This document shows, piece after piece, positions 25,215 through 32,721 of a stretch of 64,000 bases of DNA (position 1 is its first letter; each line of letters starts with the position of its first letter). This DNA comes from Phyllobacterium bourgognense (GTDB lineage: Bacteria > Pseudomonadota > Alphaproteobacteria > Rhizobiales > Rhizobiaceae), in NCBI RefSeq assembly GCF_003337575.1, contig NZ_QPJM01000012.1, positions 62,001 to 126,000 of the forward strand, given 5' to 3'. The position numbers and the translations under genes were made by a program. The notes beneath the pieces were generated by a model. That model did not search any database and was not told the DNA's origin. It saw only the letters and a list, made by a program, of their open reading frames with translations.

Positions 25215-25662
25215 CGGCGGGCTGGCTCGCGTCCAACGAAAAATGGCACGGATGGCCGAAGCTGTGCATGACGCTGCCCGCTTGGCCATGGAGAAGAGTG
25301 CAGAAGAGATTGTCACGCTGATGCGAAATCTGGTCGCCGTCGATGATGGCGATCTTCGTGACAGCATCGGGTGGACGTTTGGCAATGCCCCTAAATATTC
25401 GCAGCGTATCGGCAAGATAGAGGCATCAGACGGTGATTTGATCATCACCATCTATGCGGGCAACTCGAAGGTTTACGCGCACCTCGTGGAGTTTGGAAGT
25501 GCGGCGCATCTCAATGGGGGCATGTTCGCAGGTACGAAGAACCCGGGAGCGCCTGCACAGCCATTTTTCTATGTCTCTTACAGGTCAAACAAAAAACGCG
25601 CTGCGGCACGCACAAAACGAGCGGTAAAAAAGGCCGCACGAAAGGTATGGGATGGCAACTGA
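25207..25662 (+). CDS. HK97-gp10-like putative tail component
   Basis: A 151-residue basic protein of the HK97 gp10 / head-tail joining family: N-terminal amphipathic helix (LARVQRKMARMAEAVHDAARLAMEK), the LVAVDDGDLRDSIGW motif, IYAGNSKVYAHLVEFGSAAH typical of the family, and PAQPFFYVSY near the end. It caps the tail or joins head and tail in siphoviruses. It overlaps the preceding gene by 8 bp and the tape-measure gene by 11 bp. Finding it after the TAC gene departs from the usual order, where it comes before the major tail protein. Confidence 0.85.
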   Translation: MDDGGLARVQRKMARMAEAVHDAARLAMEKSAEEIVTLMRNLVAVDDGDLRDSIGWTFGNAPKYSQRIGKIEASDGDLIITIYAGNSKVYAHLVEFGSAAHLNGGMFAGTKNPGAPAQPFFYVSYRSNKKRAAARTKRAVKKAARKVWDGN

Positions 25663-27679
25663 CAAAGAGGGGTTAATCCTCACGCTCGAGGCGCGCACGG
25701 CGCAGCTTGAGCGACAAATGAAGAACGCCAGCAAGATCACCGGCCGAGAATTCAAGTCCATGGAACGACAGGCCAAGGTTTCCGCGGATCGCGTCGGTAA
25801 CGCGTTCAAGGGCACGTCTGGTGTCATTGCTGGCGCCTTCGCGGGTATAGGTGCGCTGAAAGGTGCCCAAGCGCTAATTGATACTTCGACCCGCATCTCC
25901 AACGCCCTGAAGGTTGCTGGCCTGTCGGGCGAGCAATTGAATGTCGTCTACGACAGTCTGTTTGCCAGCGCGCAGAAAAACGCCGCACCGATCGAGGATC
26001 TAGTCACCCTGTACGGGCGCGCATCGCAATCGGCCAAGGATTTGGGCGTTAGCCAGCAGGAATTGCTGAAATTCACAGACAACGTTGCGTTGTCGTTGCG
26101 CGTTGGTGGCACATCGGCCGCCGAGGCGAGCGGAGCATTGCTTCAGCTATCCCAGGCGCTCGGTAACGGCGTTGTTCAGGCTGAGGAGTACAATTCCTTG
26201 CTGGATGGGGCACAGCCGCTCCTGCAAGCAACCGCGGCTGGCCTAAAGGAAGCTGGCGGCTCGGTCTCGGCGCTAACCCGTCTGGTGAAGGATGGAAAGG
26301 TGTCGTCCGAGGCGTTCTTCCGCGCATTCGAGGCAGGCGCCAGCACTCTGCAGGACAAGGTTGGCGGTTCGCAGCTTACCGTTTCGCAGGGTTTTACTCG
26401 CCTTCAGAATATCTTGATCGATACGGCCCGCCAGTTCGATAATAACTCTGATGCTGCACAGCTTCTGGCGCAAACCATAGACAGAATGGCCAGAGCCATG
26501 AAAGAGTCGGGAAACATCATCAATTCGCTCGTCGGGCCATTGCAAACGCTTCACGGATGGGTGAGCGCAGTCACCACTGCCGCCCTTGAGATGTCTGCGG
26601 CATTCGGTGCGGCAACTGGACTGGATGAGGTGGGACGATCGCTTGGCGCCACGCCGTATCGTTCTGACCGTCAGATTCAGCAGCGCATTAACGATGCGTT
26701 TGGCGCTACTGCGACTGAGGACAAACCAGGCACCACGCTCGACGTAACAGGCGGCAAGCCTATCCGACCCGTTTCGTTGGACGACTACAAAGTGCCCGCG
26801 AAGGCCACAAAGGCGAAAGGCACACCAGCGGTAAAGAAGACTGCAGACAGTCGATTCAACGACGACATACAGGCTACGAAGGACCGCACTGCCGCCCTCG
26901 CTGAAGAAACCGCCATGGTGGGCAAGGGCTACGAAGCCCAAGAACGCCGACGCATGGCTCTGGACCTAGAACAGTCGGCTCTGGCTGACCTTCGCGAGGA
27001 GGCCCGTAGAAAAGGCCAGACGGACCTCGAGAGCATTAAGCTGTCCGACGATCAGAAGGCTAAAATCGACGAGGTGTCGGCAGCGTATGCCAACCAGGCC
27101 AATGAACTTCGCAAGGTTCAGGATGCGCAAGATAAATCCGAGCAAGCTGCCGGCGAGTTTTATGACACATTCAAAAGCGGCGCGATCGACGCGATTACGG
27201 GTGCGAAAAGTCTTGGCGACGCGTTGTCAGACCTGGCCAAGAAGCTTGGTGACATGCTTCTTAACCAGGCTTTTGATTCATTGTTCAAACCAGCATCCAG
27301 CAATGACGCTGGCGGCTCGTTCGGCAACATCTTCTCGGGCCTCGGCAAAATTATGGGTTTTGCAGGTGGCACCAACAATGCACCAGGTGGTCTGGCTTGG
27401 GTTGGTGAAAAAGGTCCGGAACTGATGAACGTGCCGAAGGGTGCGCAAATCATCCCGAACCATCGGCTGACTGCGCCGAGCATGCCGCCACTGCGAGCAG
27501 CAGGAAGCGGTGGGCAGAGCGTTGTAGTTCACTTCAACCCCACAATCGACAACCGCGGCGCCTCCGTTGAAGCAGTGGCGCGTACAGAGCAAGCTCTGGC
27601 ACAGATGAGGCGTGAACTGCCTGCGACCATCGTTGCCACCGTTCGCAAGGCCAATCAATCGAATGTGAAGTTGAGATAG
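25652..27679 (+). CDS. Phage tail tape measure protein
   Basis: A 675-residue tape measure protein, which sets tail length and helps eject DNA. The N-terminal 60 residues are a coiled coil (TLEARTAQLERQMKNASK). Residues about 65-230 match the tape-measure N-terminal domain (SGVIAGAFAGIGALKGAQALIDTS, GVVQAEEYNSLLDGAQPLLQ). The middle is helical, and the C-terminal part has the lambda-type ending, LGDALSDLAKKLGDMLLNQAFDSLF, GGLAWVGEKGPELMNVPKGAQIIPN. It is intact but short, predicting a short tail. No tail-tip genes follow. Confidence 0.9.
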   Translation: MATDKEGLILTLEARTAQLERQMKNASKITGREFKSMERQAKVSADRVGNAFKGTSGVIAGAFAGIGALKGAQALIDTSTRISNALKVAGLSGEQLNVVYDSLFASAQKNAAPIEDLVTLYGRASQSAKDLGVSQQELLKFTDNVALSLRVGGTSAAEASGALLQLSQALGNGVVQAEEYNSLLDGAQPLLQATAAGLKEAGGSVSALTRLVKDGKVSSEAFFRAFEAGASTLQDKVGGSQLTVSQGFTRLQNILIDTARQFDNNSDAAQLLAQTIDRMARAMKESGNIINSLVGPLQTLHGWVSAVTTAALEMSAAFGAATGLDEVGRSLGATPYRSDRQIQQRINDAFGATATEDKPGTTLDVTGGKPIRPVSLDDYKVPAKATKAKGTPAVKKTADSRFNDDIQATKDRTAALAEETAMVGKGYEAQERRRMALDLEQSALADLREEARRKGQTDLESIKLSDDQKAKIDEVSAAYANQANELRKVQDAQDKSEQAAGEFYDTFKSGAIDAITGAKSLGDALSDLAKKLGDMLLNQAFDSLFKPASSNDAGGSFGNIFSGLGKIMGFAGGTNNAPGGLAWVGEKGPELMNVPKGAQIIPNHRLTAPSMPPLRAAGSGGQSVVVHFNPTIDNRGASVEAVARTEQALAQMRRELPATIVATVRKANQSNVKLR

Positions 27680-28012
27680 CTACCTCGGCCAAGGCTCGCA
27701 GGAAATGCCATCCTTATCGCGATCGAGGTGCGCAAAATAACCTGGCTGACCACGATGTGCGGATGACTGGGCCGTTCTGCAGGTCCGCGGAACGTATGAT
27801 GGCCGGCTAATCAGGCTGCTTGCGCTAGAATATTCGGGAGGTTCGAACGAACTCGCAATATATAGCCCTATGCCAGCCATTGCTAATACGCAGAGCTTGA
27901 ACGCGAGGCTAAGTACTGATCGTACCCTGTCGTAGTACGACCTGACCTTGGGCCGATACCGCACCGAGTTGAACTCTATGACTTCTGCAGGACTTTTTTT
28001 CCAAGGCGACAT
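27680..28012 (-). CDS. Membrane-anchored Excalibur calcium-binding domain protein
   Basis: A 110-residue cargo protein on the minus strand whose stop codon abuts that of the tape measure gene. Residues about 30-58 form one transmembrane segment (VLSLAFKLCVLAMAGIGLYIASSF). The C-terminal 36 residues are an Excalibur domain: RTCRTAQSSA, GQPGYFAHLDRDKDGISCE, with the DxDxDG calcium loop and the two conserved cysteines. The start at 28012 follows GGGAG by about 9 bp; a GTG 30 bp upstream is an alternative. Excalibur domains occur in extracytoplasmic nuclease-like or surface proteins; the function here is unknown. Confidence 0.83.
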   Translation of the reverse strand: MSPWKKSPAEVIEFNSVRYRPKVRSYYDRVRSVLSLAFKLCVLAMAGIGLYIASSFEPPEYSSASSLISRPSYVPRTCRTAQSSAHRGQPGYFAHLDRDKDGISCEPWPR

Positions 28013-28113
28013 TTGCTGGTTCTCCCACTCAAATCTCACCACCGAACTGTAAAAACTTGCCGCTCAAAGTCTTTCGAATTTGAATTGATCGGCTGAAAAT
28101 CAAGGAATCCAAC

Positions 28114-28281
28114 ATGATCAACGACGTTAACGCGGCGGCCGACAAGCCATGCGCTGAGCACCTGAAGTGGGAGGCCGACACGGCTGCCTGGCGAAAATCC
28201 GAAAAGGTCGCTGCCGAAGAAATGGCGCGCCAGGACGAACGAGCAGCAAAGCTTTTGAAAGGCCTGCGTAATGGCGATTAA
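28114..28281 (+). CDS. Small phage protein before the tail fibre, 55 residues
   Basis: A 55-codon frame with AAGGA 6 bp before its ATG. It ends in a TAA that lies inside the first codons of the tail-fibre gene (11-bp overlap), the usual spacing of coupled phage genes. The product is highly charged and almost entirely helical (EHLKWEADTAAWRKSEKVAAEEMARQDERAAKLLKGL read in shorter pieces), with one tryptophan pair. No family is recognised. Confidence 0.68.
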   Translation: MINDVNAAADKPCAEHLKWEADTAAWRKSEKVAAEEMARQDERAAKLLKGLRNGD

Positions 28282-29320
28282 GAATGACTATAGCGCAGGA
28301 ACTGTATCGGTCTCTGCGGGCGGCACCGTTGTTACTGGGGTTAGTAGCATGTGGGTCGCGGCTGACATCCAGCCAGGTGACACATTCAAGGTCAAAAACC
28401 TTGATGCGATTATCCTATCCGTCGACAGCAATACGCAAATAACCCTCCAAGAGGCCTGGACTGGCGGAGCTCTTGCTGCGTCGGCATATGCCATTCGCTA
28501 CCAACCGGATGGCAGCAGGTATAGTGCGGCAGCACGCGCGCTGATTGAGATGCTTGGTAATGGAAATCTTCAGGCCTTCGCTGGGCTGACCGGCGCCATT
28601 AACAAATTCCCCTATTTCATCGGTGCGGGCGCAATGGCACTCGCCGATTTTAAGGATTGGGCCGTATCGTTCTTCAGTTTGACACCAGCGGCTAATAAGC
28701 TTGCCTATTTCAACGGATCCACCACTGCCGCGCTGACCGACCTAACCGCCGCAGGGCGCGCCTCGCTCAATATCACAGGCACGCCAGCGGCCGATAAGCT
28801 GCCTTATCTTACAGGCTCATCCGGAGCCGCTCTTGCTGATCTTACGACTGCTGGTAGGGCTCTGCTCGACGATGCCGATGCAAGCGCGCAGCTAACGACG
28901 CTTGGCGTCTCTACTTACGCAAAAACCCTCCTCGACGATGCCAACGCTGGAGCGGCGCAAACAACGCTTGGGATATCGACGTTCGCCAAATCAATATTAG
29001 ATGACACAACAGGGGCGGCGATGTTCGCAACCATGGGCGGAGTAGCGTCAGGTGGCGGCGCAGGCTCGCAAACCTTGCCTTCGGGAGTAGTCATCAAGTG
29101 GGGGACGGTGGTAGTCACGACCAACGCAACGGGGACCGCAACGGTGTTATTTGCTACCGCGTTTCCGGGCGCCTGTTGGGCGTGTACAGCGGTAGATGCA
29201 AGTGTATCAACGGGTCGCTATCTGTCACTCCTCGGTGCCGCATCTCCGTCGGGGTTCAATGCGCAATCGCCGATCCTGGGTGGCGGCATTGCTGTCAGCT
29301 ACATCGCATTAGGAAACTGA
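28271..29320 (+). CDS. Phage tail fibre protein
   Basis: A 349-residue alanine/glycine/threonine-rich fibre. Residues 1-85 form an attachment domain (YSAGTVSVSAGGTVVTGV). From about 110 to 250 there are internal repeats with the units LTPAANKLAYFNGS / GTPAADKLPYLTGS and LLDDADASAQLTTLG / LLDDANAGAAQTTLG / ILDDTTGAAMFATMG, typical of trimeric fibres. The C-terminal domain (LPSGVVIKWGTVVV, FATAFPGACWACTA) resembles the gp53-like fibre tip that contacts the receptor. It is followed by a fibre-assembly gene 2 bp downstream. Confidence 0.86.
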   Translation: MAIKNDYSAGTVSVSAGGTVVTGVSSMWVAADIQPGDTFKVKNLDAIILSVDSNTQITLQEAWTGGALAASAYAIRYQPDGSRYSAAARALIEMLGNGNLQAFAGLTGAINKFPYFIGAGAMALADFKDWAVSFFSLTPAANKLAYFNGSTTAALTDLTAAGRASLNITGTPAADKLPYLTGSSGAALADLTTAGRALLDDADASAQLTTLGVSTYAKTLLDDANAGAAQTTLGISTFAKSILDDTTGAAMFATMGGVASGGGAGSQTLPSGVVIKWGTVVVTTNATGTATVLFATAFPGACWACTAVDASVSTGRYLSLLGAASPSGFNAQSPILGGGIAVSYIALGN

Positions 29321-29322
29321 TC

Positions 29323-29736
29323 ATGATGGTCGCAACGTTCAACGATGAAAACTTTCCGATAGGTTTCTATTCTGAAGAAGTTCACGGCAATCGTGTTCCA
29401 CCTGAGGCTGTCGAAATCACAGACGAACAGTGGATCGAGCTTTATACGTATCAGGGCGCGCGGAAGTTCGAAGATGGTGCCGTGATCGAATATACGCCCG
29501 AGCCTGTCATTCCCGATCGCGTGTCACGCAGGCAGTTTCGCTTGCAGCTTATCGATGCTGGATTACTGAGCCAGGTTGAGGCTTGGATAGCCACTCAGGA
29601 CATCCGCACACAAGCGGCCTACGCTGACAGCGGCACCTTCCTGAGATCCGATGAAATGCTTCAGGAAGGATTCGCGGGTCTGGGCTTCACGGTCGAGCAG
29701 GTCGATGCGTTCTTTATGGAAGCGTCTGCGCTATGA
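29323..29736 (+). CDS. Tail fibre assembly / XkdW-like protein
   Basis: A 137-residue protein beginning 2 bp after the fibre stop, with AGGAAA as ribosome binding site. The N-terminal part (NFPIGFYSEEVHG, PPEAVEITDEQWIELY) is typical of fibre-assembly and XkdW-like phage proteins encoded after fibre genes. The C-terminal half (VSRRQFRLQLIDAGLLSQVEAWI, RSDEMLQEGFAGLGFTVEQVD) is helical. It probably helps fold or attach the fibre. An in-frame ATG at 29098 lies inside the fibre gene and is rejected. Confidence 0.78.
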   Translation: MMVATFNDENFPIGFYSEEVHGNRVPPEAVEITDEQWIELYTYQGARKFEDGAVIEYTPEPVIPDRVSRRQFRLQLIDAGLLSQVEAWIATQDIRTQAAYADSGTFLRSDEMLQEGFAGLGFTVEQVDAFFMEASAL

Positions 29737-29829
29737 CACGAAAAACCAGCACAGAGCCGACATCGATGCAATCCCAGAAATGATGGTGAACACGTCCAGA
29801 ATTGAAAATTGCGTCAAATTTTTACGCAT
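29731..29829 (-). CDS. Small single-span membrane protein, 32 residues
   Basis: A 33-codon frame on the minus strand with AAGGAG 8 bp before its ATG. The product is MRKNLTQFSILDVF followed by a hydrophobic stretch to the end (TIISGIASMSALCWFFVS), which would make one transmembrane helix with a positive N-terminus. It overlaps the end of the fibre-assembly gene by 6 bp, tail to tail. The strong ribosome binding site and clean topology support it; no homologue can be named. A lysis or membrane-modulating role is possible. Confidence 0.5.
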   Translation of the reverse strand: MRKNLTQFSILDVFTIISGIASMSALCWFFVS

Positions 29830-29848
29830 ATAACACACTCCTTCTTCA

Positions 29849-29901
29849 GGTACCCGGCCTGCCTTTCACATACGCACAACAACGATAGGAGGCCGGGTGC
29901 C
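29849..29901. repeat. Inverted repeat
   Basis: GGTACCCGGCCT (29849-29860) faces AGGCCGGGTGCC (about 29890-29901), a 12-bp inverted repeat with one mismatch and about 29 bp between. No T run follows on either strand. It lies just upstream of the small membrane-protein gene and could be an operator or a weak terminator for the tail genes. Confidence 0.5.
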
Positions 29902-29974
29902 GACACAGTGGGCACTATGGTCAGCCGTTAAAGGGTGCGCCTGCATGGTTAACAAAAGGTGAGGCACGCCCCGA

Positions 29975-30286
29975 CTAAGCCCTGCGCCGCGGCTTGCTCT
30001 TGTTCCACCGGAACGACTTGCCCGTCGGCGGTCCACGTTCCGGCTCATCGACATAGTTTCCAGCTTCCTTGGCCGCCTGAATGAAAGCAAAGCGCGCCGA
30101 GCCTGGCGACAAGTTGCCCTCAAGGCAGGCCAGTAGAGCGTGCTTGGTGGCAGATAGGATTTCGCTTTCTTCGATCGGCCAATCTGTGAGAACCATTTCT
30201 GCGGCTTGAAGTGCCGATGTGATGACACGCATCCGGCCTGGGTGGCTTGTCATGATGCGAACTTCTTTAAAATGCCGTTCTTCCAT
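29975..30286 (-). CDS. DUF982 domain protein
   Basis: A 103-residue protein matching the DUF982 pattern common in rhizobia: GRMRVITSALQAAEMVLTDWP, then SATKHALLACLEGNLSPGSARFAFIQAAKEAG. The family is small, soluble and of unknown function, and is often found on plasmids and prophages. The longer start at 30286 keeps the first strand of the domain; an internal ATG at 30253 would remove it. The C-terminus is arginine/lysine-rich (KSKPRRRA). Confidence 0.72.
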   Translation of the reverse strand: MEERHFKEVRIMTSHPGRMRVITSALQAAEMVLTDWPIEESEILSATKHALLACLEGNLSPGSARFAFIQAAKEAGNYVDEPERGPPTGKSFRWNKSKPRRRA

Positions 30287-30400
30287 CGCGTGGAAACGGT
30301 AGATAGCCCAACTCCGTTCCGCAATCTGCGATAGTCAATATTTATTAAGCCACTGCTTTGAGGTCTTGACCTGATGGGAATCTGTTCTCATTTTGTTCTC

Positions 30401-30649
30401 ATGGCAAATCACAGCATCACAGACACGATCGGCGAGCTCATAGATGACAATGGCTACACGCTGACCGCGCACTGCGGAAACAAGAAATGTGGCCGTCACG
30501 TCTCTATCGATCTAGCGAAGCTTGCGGAGAAGCTTGGACGCGACCACGGCGCCATGGCAAAGGACTTGCTGCCCAAGATGCATTGTACGGTCTGTAAATC
30601 GCGGTTCTCCGCGATCAGCTTGAGTCCTAAGAATACTGGAGGGTTTTGA
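30401..30649 (+). CDS. Zinc-ribbon-like small protein
   Basis: An 82-residue protein with a CxxxxC pair (HCGNKKCGR) and a CxxC pair (MHCTVCKSRF) about 40 residues apart, a plausible zinc-binding module around a helix (SIDLAKLAEKLGRDHG). An in-frame ATG at 30374 would add nine residues; neither start has a clear ribosome binding site, so the exact start is uncertain. It lies convergent to the next gene, 11 bp away. Confidence 0.6.
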   Translation: MANHSITDTIGELIDDNGYTLTAHCGNKKCGRHVSIDLAKLAEKLGRDHGAMAKDLLPKMHCTVCKSRFSAISLSPKNTGGF

Positions 30650-30660
30650 GCCCCATTATC

Positions 30661-30951
30661 TCAAATGGTACTTAATATGAACTTGTATTCTCGATCGGCC
30701 ACGTCCTTACCCTTGTAAGTGATCATTTTGCTGCTTCTGGCAGCCTTCTTCATGTGAGATTGAAGCGTCCGTGCGGTCGTATCATGGAAGTACTCGCCAA
30801 CCTCCTTCATCACGTCGGCGTGGGTATCGCTTGCACCGCAGTCCGGACATTTGAAAATACTGTCCTCGGTCGGCTCGGTCGGCCCTTGGATTGGAACCTT
30901 ACACTTGCCGCAGAGCACTTGCGCATTCGCTGTTTTGTCTTCTTCATTCAC
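30661..30951 (-). CDS. Zinc-ribbon small protein, 96 residues
   Basis: Begins with GTG about 10 bp after GAGGAG. It has two CxxC pairs (LCGKCKVPI and FKCPDCGAS) 18 residues apart, forming a probable zinc ribbon, then a helix with HADVMKEVGEYFHD and a basic tail (SHMKKAARSSKMITYKGKD). This suggests a nucleic-acid- or protein-binding adaptor. It forms part of a run of minus-strand genes from 32197 down to 30661. Confidence 0.68.
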   Translation of the reverse strand: MNEEDKTANAQVLCGKCKVPIQGPTEPTEDSIFKCPDCGASDTHADVMKEVGEYFHDTTARTLQSHMKKAARSSKMITYKGKDVADREYKFILSTI

Positions 30952-30970
30952 GATATGACAACTCCTCTAG

Positions 30971-31306
30971 TCACAGATTGCAATACGCTATGCTGTTTTG
31001 TCCGCTGAACGGTGACTTTATTTGGAACGTCCACCCGCTGCGAAATGCCTTGCCTTTGTCGCGCATCATGCCAGCAATTTTGCCGCAGAGGTCACGTGCT
31101 TCGTCGCTGTTCATATCAATTGTTGCGGTTACGGATGAATTCCATCCGGACACTTCACAAGGCGCGCTAGCCAAGCCTGTTTTGTCCATCACTGCGCAAA
31201 GGTAGTAAGCACTATTTACGCTGTCATCATCAGCGTATGCGGCAACAGTTGCACAGCAAGTCAAAGCAGCCGCAAGCGTAGCTACTTTATAGAGATACGT
31301 TTTCAC
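30971..31306 (-). CDS. Secreted cargo protein with four cysteines in the mature part, 111 residues
   Basis: The GTG at 31306 is preferred as start because GGGGA lies 8 bp upstream and the product then opens with a clean signal peptide (residues 1-24, cleavage near AAYA). The mature part of about 85 residues has four cysteines (YYLCAVMD, APCEVSG, DLCGKIA, AYCNL) that could form two disulfides in the periplasm. No family is recognised. It is a second exported protein encoded by the element, 19 bp before the zinc-ribbon gene on the same strand. Confidence 0.68.
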   Translation of the reverse strand: MKTYLYKVATLAAALTCCATVAAYADDDSVNSAYYLCAVMDKTGLASAPCEVSGWNSSVTATIDMNSDEARDLCGKIAGMMRDKGKAFRSGWTFQIKSPFSGQNSIAYCNL

Positions 31307-31371
31307 TTCTGATTTCCCCACTTTGATGAATGCAATCTATGCGTGCGCCCCCGGAGGAACGCAAGTGTATA

Positions 31372-31650
31372 TTACCGCTCGGCGCGTCGACGTGGTTTCT
31401 TTGCTGTGAGTTTGCGCAGTTTCTCCATCAGTCTCGCTTCAGACGGGAATACGTGTGCGGGTCTTATGTTGTCTCGTGCGGCCACCCTCATTACTTCCCA
31501 AATATCAGTCAGATCCTGTTCGCTGAAGAAAAGGTCTCGACCATGTGCTGAGCATAGACCTTGTCTGCGTGCCAAGCGGCCCAGCGCATTGGGCTTCATC
31601 CGCAGTTTTTCGGCTGCTTCGTGGAGGGTATAGATCGGGGGTAGGGTCAT
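31372..31650 (-). CDS. Small helix-turn-helix protein
   Basis: A 92-residue protein whose N-terminus, YTLHEAAEKLRMKPNALGRLARRQG, has the form of the helix_turn_helix-17 / MerR-like DNA-binding fold seen in excisionases and AlpA-like regulators. Its C-terminus is highly basic (KLRKLTAKKPRRRAER). It is the third gene of a minus-strand operon; its ATG overlaps the stop of the preceding gene (ATGA). Confidence 0.75.
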   Translation of the reverse strand: MTLPPIYTLHEAAEKLRMKPNALGRLARRQGLCSAHGRDLFFSEQDLTDIWEVMRVAARDNIRPAHVFPSEARLMEKLRKLTAKKPRRRAER

Positions 31651-31895
31651 GATTTGGCTCGACGTGCATCGTGTTCACGTCGCCATTTTTGGAGCGGCGT
31701 TTCCGCATTGTCGTTTTTGGCTATACCCGCCATTGTATCCAGCTTGGCATCGATCGCGCTCTTGTCCCAACGACGTGTGCCAGGAACCGGCTTCGGCATC
31801 GTGCCCTGGCGTACCCAATCGGAGAACGCAGACGGCTTCAAACCGCAATAGGCGGCGGCCTCTTGGCGAGTAAGCAGGCGTTTGTTGGCAGTCAT
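31647..31895 (-). CDS. AlpA/excisionase-like helix-turn-helix regulator
   Basis: An 82-residue protein: LLTRQEAAAYCGLKPSAFSDWVRQGTMPKPVPGTRRWDKSAIDAKLD is the classical AlpA / HTH-17 domain, where a helix-turn-helix is followed by a GTRRWD wing. Such proteins switch on phage or satellite genes or act as excisionases. The start at 31895 overlaps the stop of the PrtN-like gene by ATGA; an in-frame ATG at 31994 lies inside that gene and is rejected. Confidence 0.82.
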   Translation of the reverse strand: MTANKRLLTRQEAAAYCGLKPSAFSDWVRQGTMPKPVPGTRRWDKSAIDAKLDTMAGIAKNDNAETPLQKWRREHDARRAKS

Positions 31896-32197
31896 CCCAC
31901 CACCCCATGCATCTGGTGATATTCTTTTGTAGCCGCATCCCTGCGACTGTCTATGTATCCAGCCAAGTCCAGAATATGCACGCCTTTGTGGCACTTCTGA
32001 CTGCCCTCCATTCGGATAATTGGAATGGGTAGTTCGCCGAGGCTAGCCTTCCGCAAGAACTTATCTGGCGGTAGGTGGCTGAAGTAATCACGGCAAATCA
32101 GGTCCAGCGGAATGACTGCCATCGGCCCATACTGCGCCATCAAGAAGAACAGCGTGTTGAGCGACTGGGGCTTTGAATCGTAGCTTAGGTTTTTCAT
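31892..32197 (-). CDS. Pyocin activator PrtN-family protein
   Basis: A 101-residue member of the PrtN family: NTLFFLMAQYGPMAVIPLDLICRDYFSHLPPDKFLRK, then PIPIIRMEGSQKCHKGVHILDLAGYIDSRR. In Pseudomonas PrtN activates pyocin genes after RecA-dependent loss of PrtR; relatives occur in rhizobial prophages. It is the first gene of a three-gene regulatory operon with the AlpA-like and HTH genes, all overlapping by 4 bp. Its targets are unknown; it may activate the tail genes or the excision genes of this element. Confidence 0.85.
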   Translation of the reverse strand: MKNLSYDSKPQSLNTLFFLMAQYGPMAVIPLDLICRDYFSHLPPDKFLRKASLGELPIPIIRMEGSQKCHKGVHILDLAGYIDSRRDAATKEYHQMHGVVG

Positions 32198-32298
32198 ATG
32201 ACCGAGGCTAAGCGGGGGAGGGCGCTATAGTCCAATAGGTCGACTTATATTCACAACTATATTGCAAAATAGTTGGATTCAGTTCTCTCGTTTCCAAC

Positions 32299-32487
32299 CT
32301 ATGCGATAACCGAAATCAAAGCCGTGGCTAATGCCACGACCAGAACGATCGCGATGAGGGCAGAGATAACCACAGCAACCGCGCGGATTCTCTTCTGTTG
32401 ACGGGCTCTGCGCCCGTTCAGTCGTAGCCGGGATGGATGTTCAAGGCTGCCGTTCTTTCTTGAGACGCACGCCAACACCCTCACCAT
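32299..32487 (-). CDS. Possible small membrane protein, 62 residues
   Basis: A minus-strand frame overlapping the 3' end of the repressor gene. Residues 1-36 are strongly basic (RLNGRRARQQKRIR) and 37-62 form one hydrophobic segment (AVAVVISALIAIVLVVALATALIS). The topology is sensible, but the start codon lies inside the repressor gene without a clear ribosome binding site and the N-terminus may be shorter. Confidence 0.4.
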   Translation of the reverse strand: MVRVLACVSRKNGSLEHPSRLRLNGRRARQQKRIRAVAVVISALIAIVLVVALATALISVIA

Positions 32488-32680
32488 TCTCAGGAACGAA
32501 GATTACGCCGGCAGTCTCGAGTGCAGCTTGGATGGCTTGCATGGTGCTCACGCGAGGATCCGTGTCACCTCGCTCAATATTTTTGATGCTCATCTCAGAT
32601 ACGGATGCAGCCTTCGCCAAATCCGTTTGTTTCCAGCCAATAAGTGCCCTGGCTGCCCTTATCTGAGCGCTCGTAATCAT
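32441..32680 (-). CDS. XRE-family prophage repressor
   Basis: A 79-residue Cro/CI-type regulator: ITSAQIRAARALIGWKQTDLAKAASVSEMSIKNIERGDTDP is a complete helix-turn-helix of the XRE family, followed by a short end (GVIFVPENGEGVGVRLKK) typical of small rhizobial XRE proteins. There is no C-terminal peptidase or dimerisation domain, so it would not be cleaved by RecA. The start at 32680 follows AAAGGAT; a longer frame from 32731 reads through the promoter/operator and is rejected. It faces the operator cluster at 32722-32776. Confidence 0.85.
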   Translation of the reverse strand: MITSAQIRAARALIGWKQTDLAKAASVSEMSIKNIERGDTDPRVSTMQAIQAALETAGVIFVPENGEGVGVRLKKERQP

Positions 32681-32721
32681 ATCCTTTACATAAAGCAGGA
32701 TGAACCTCACGGCAATAAAAA

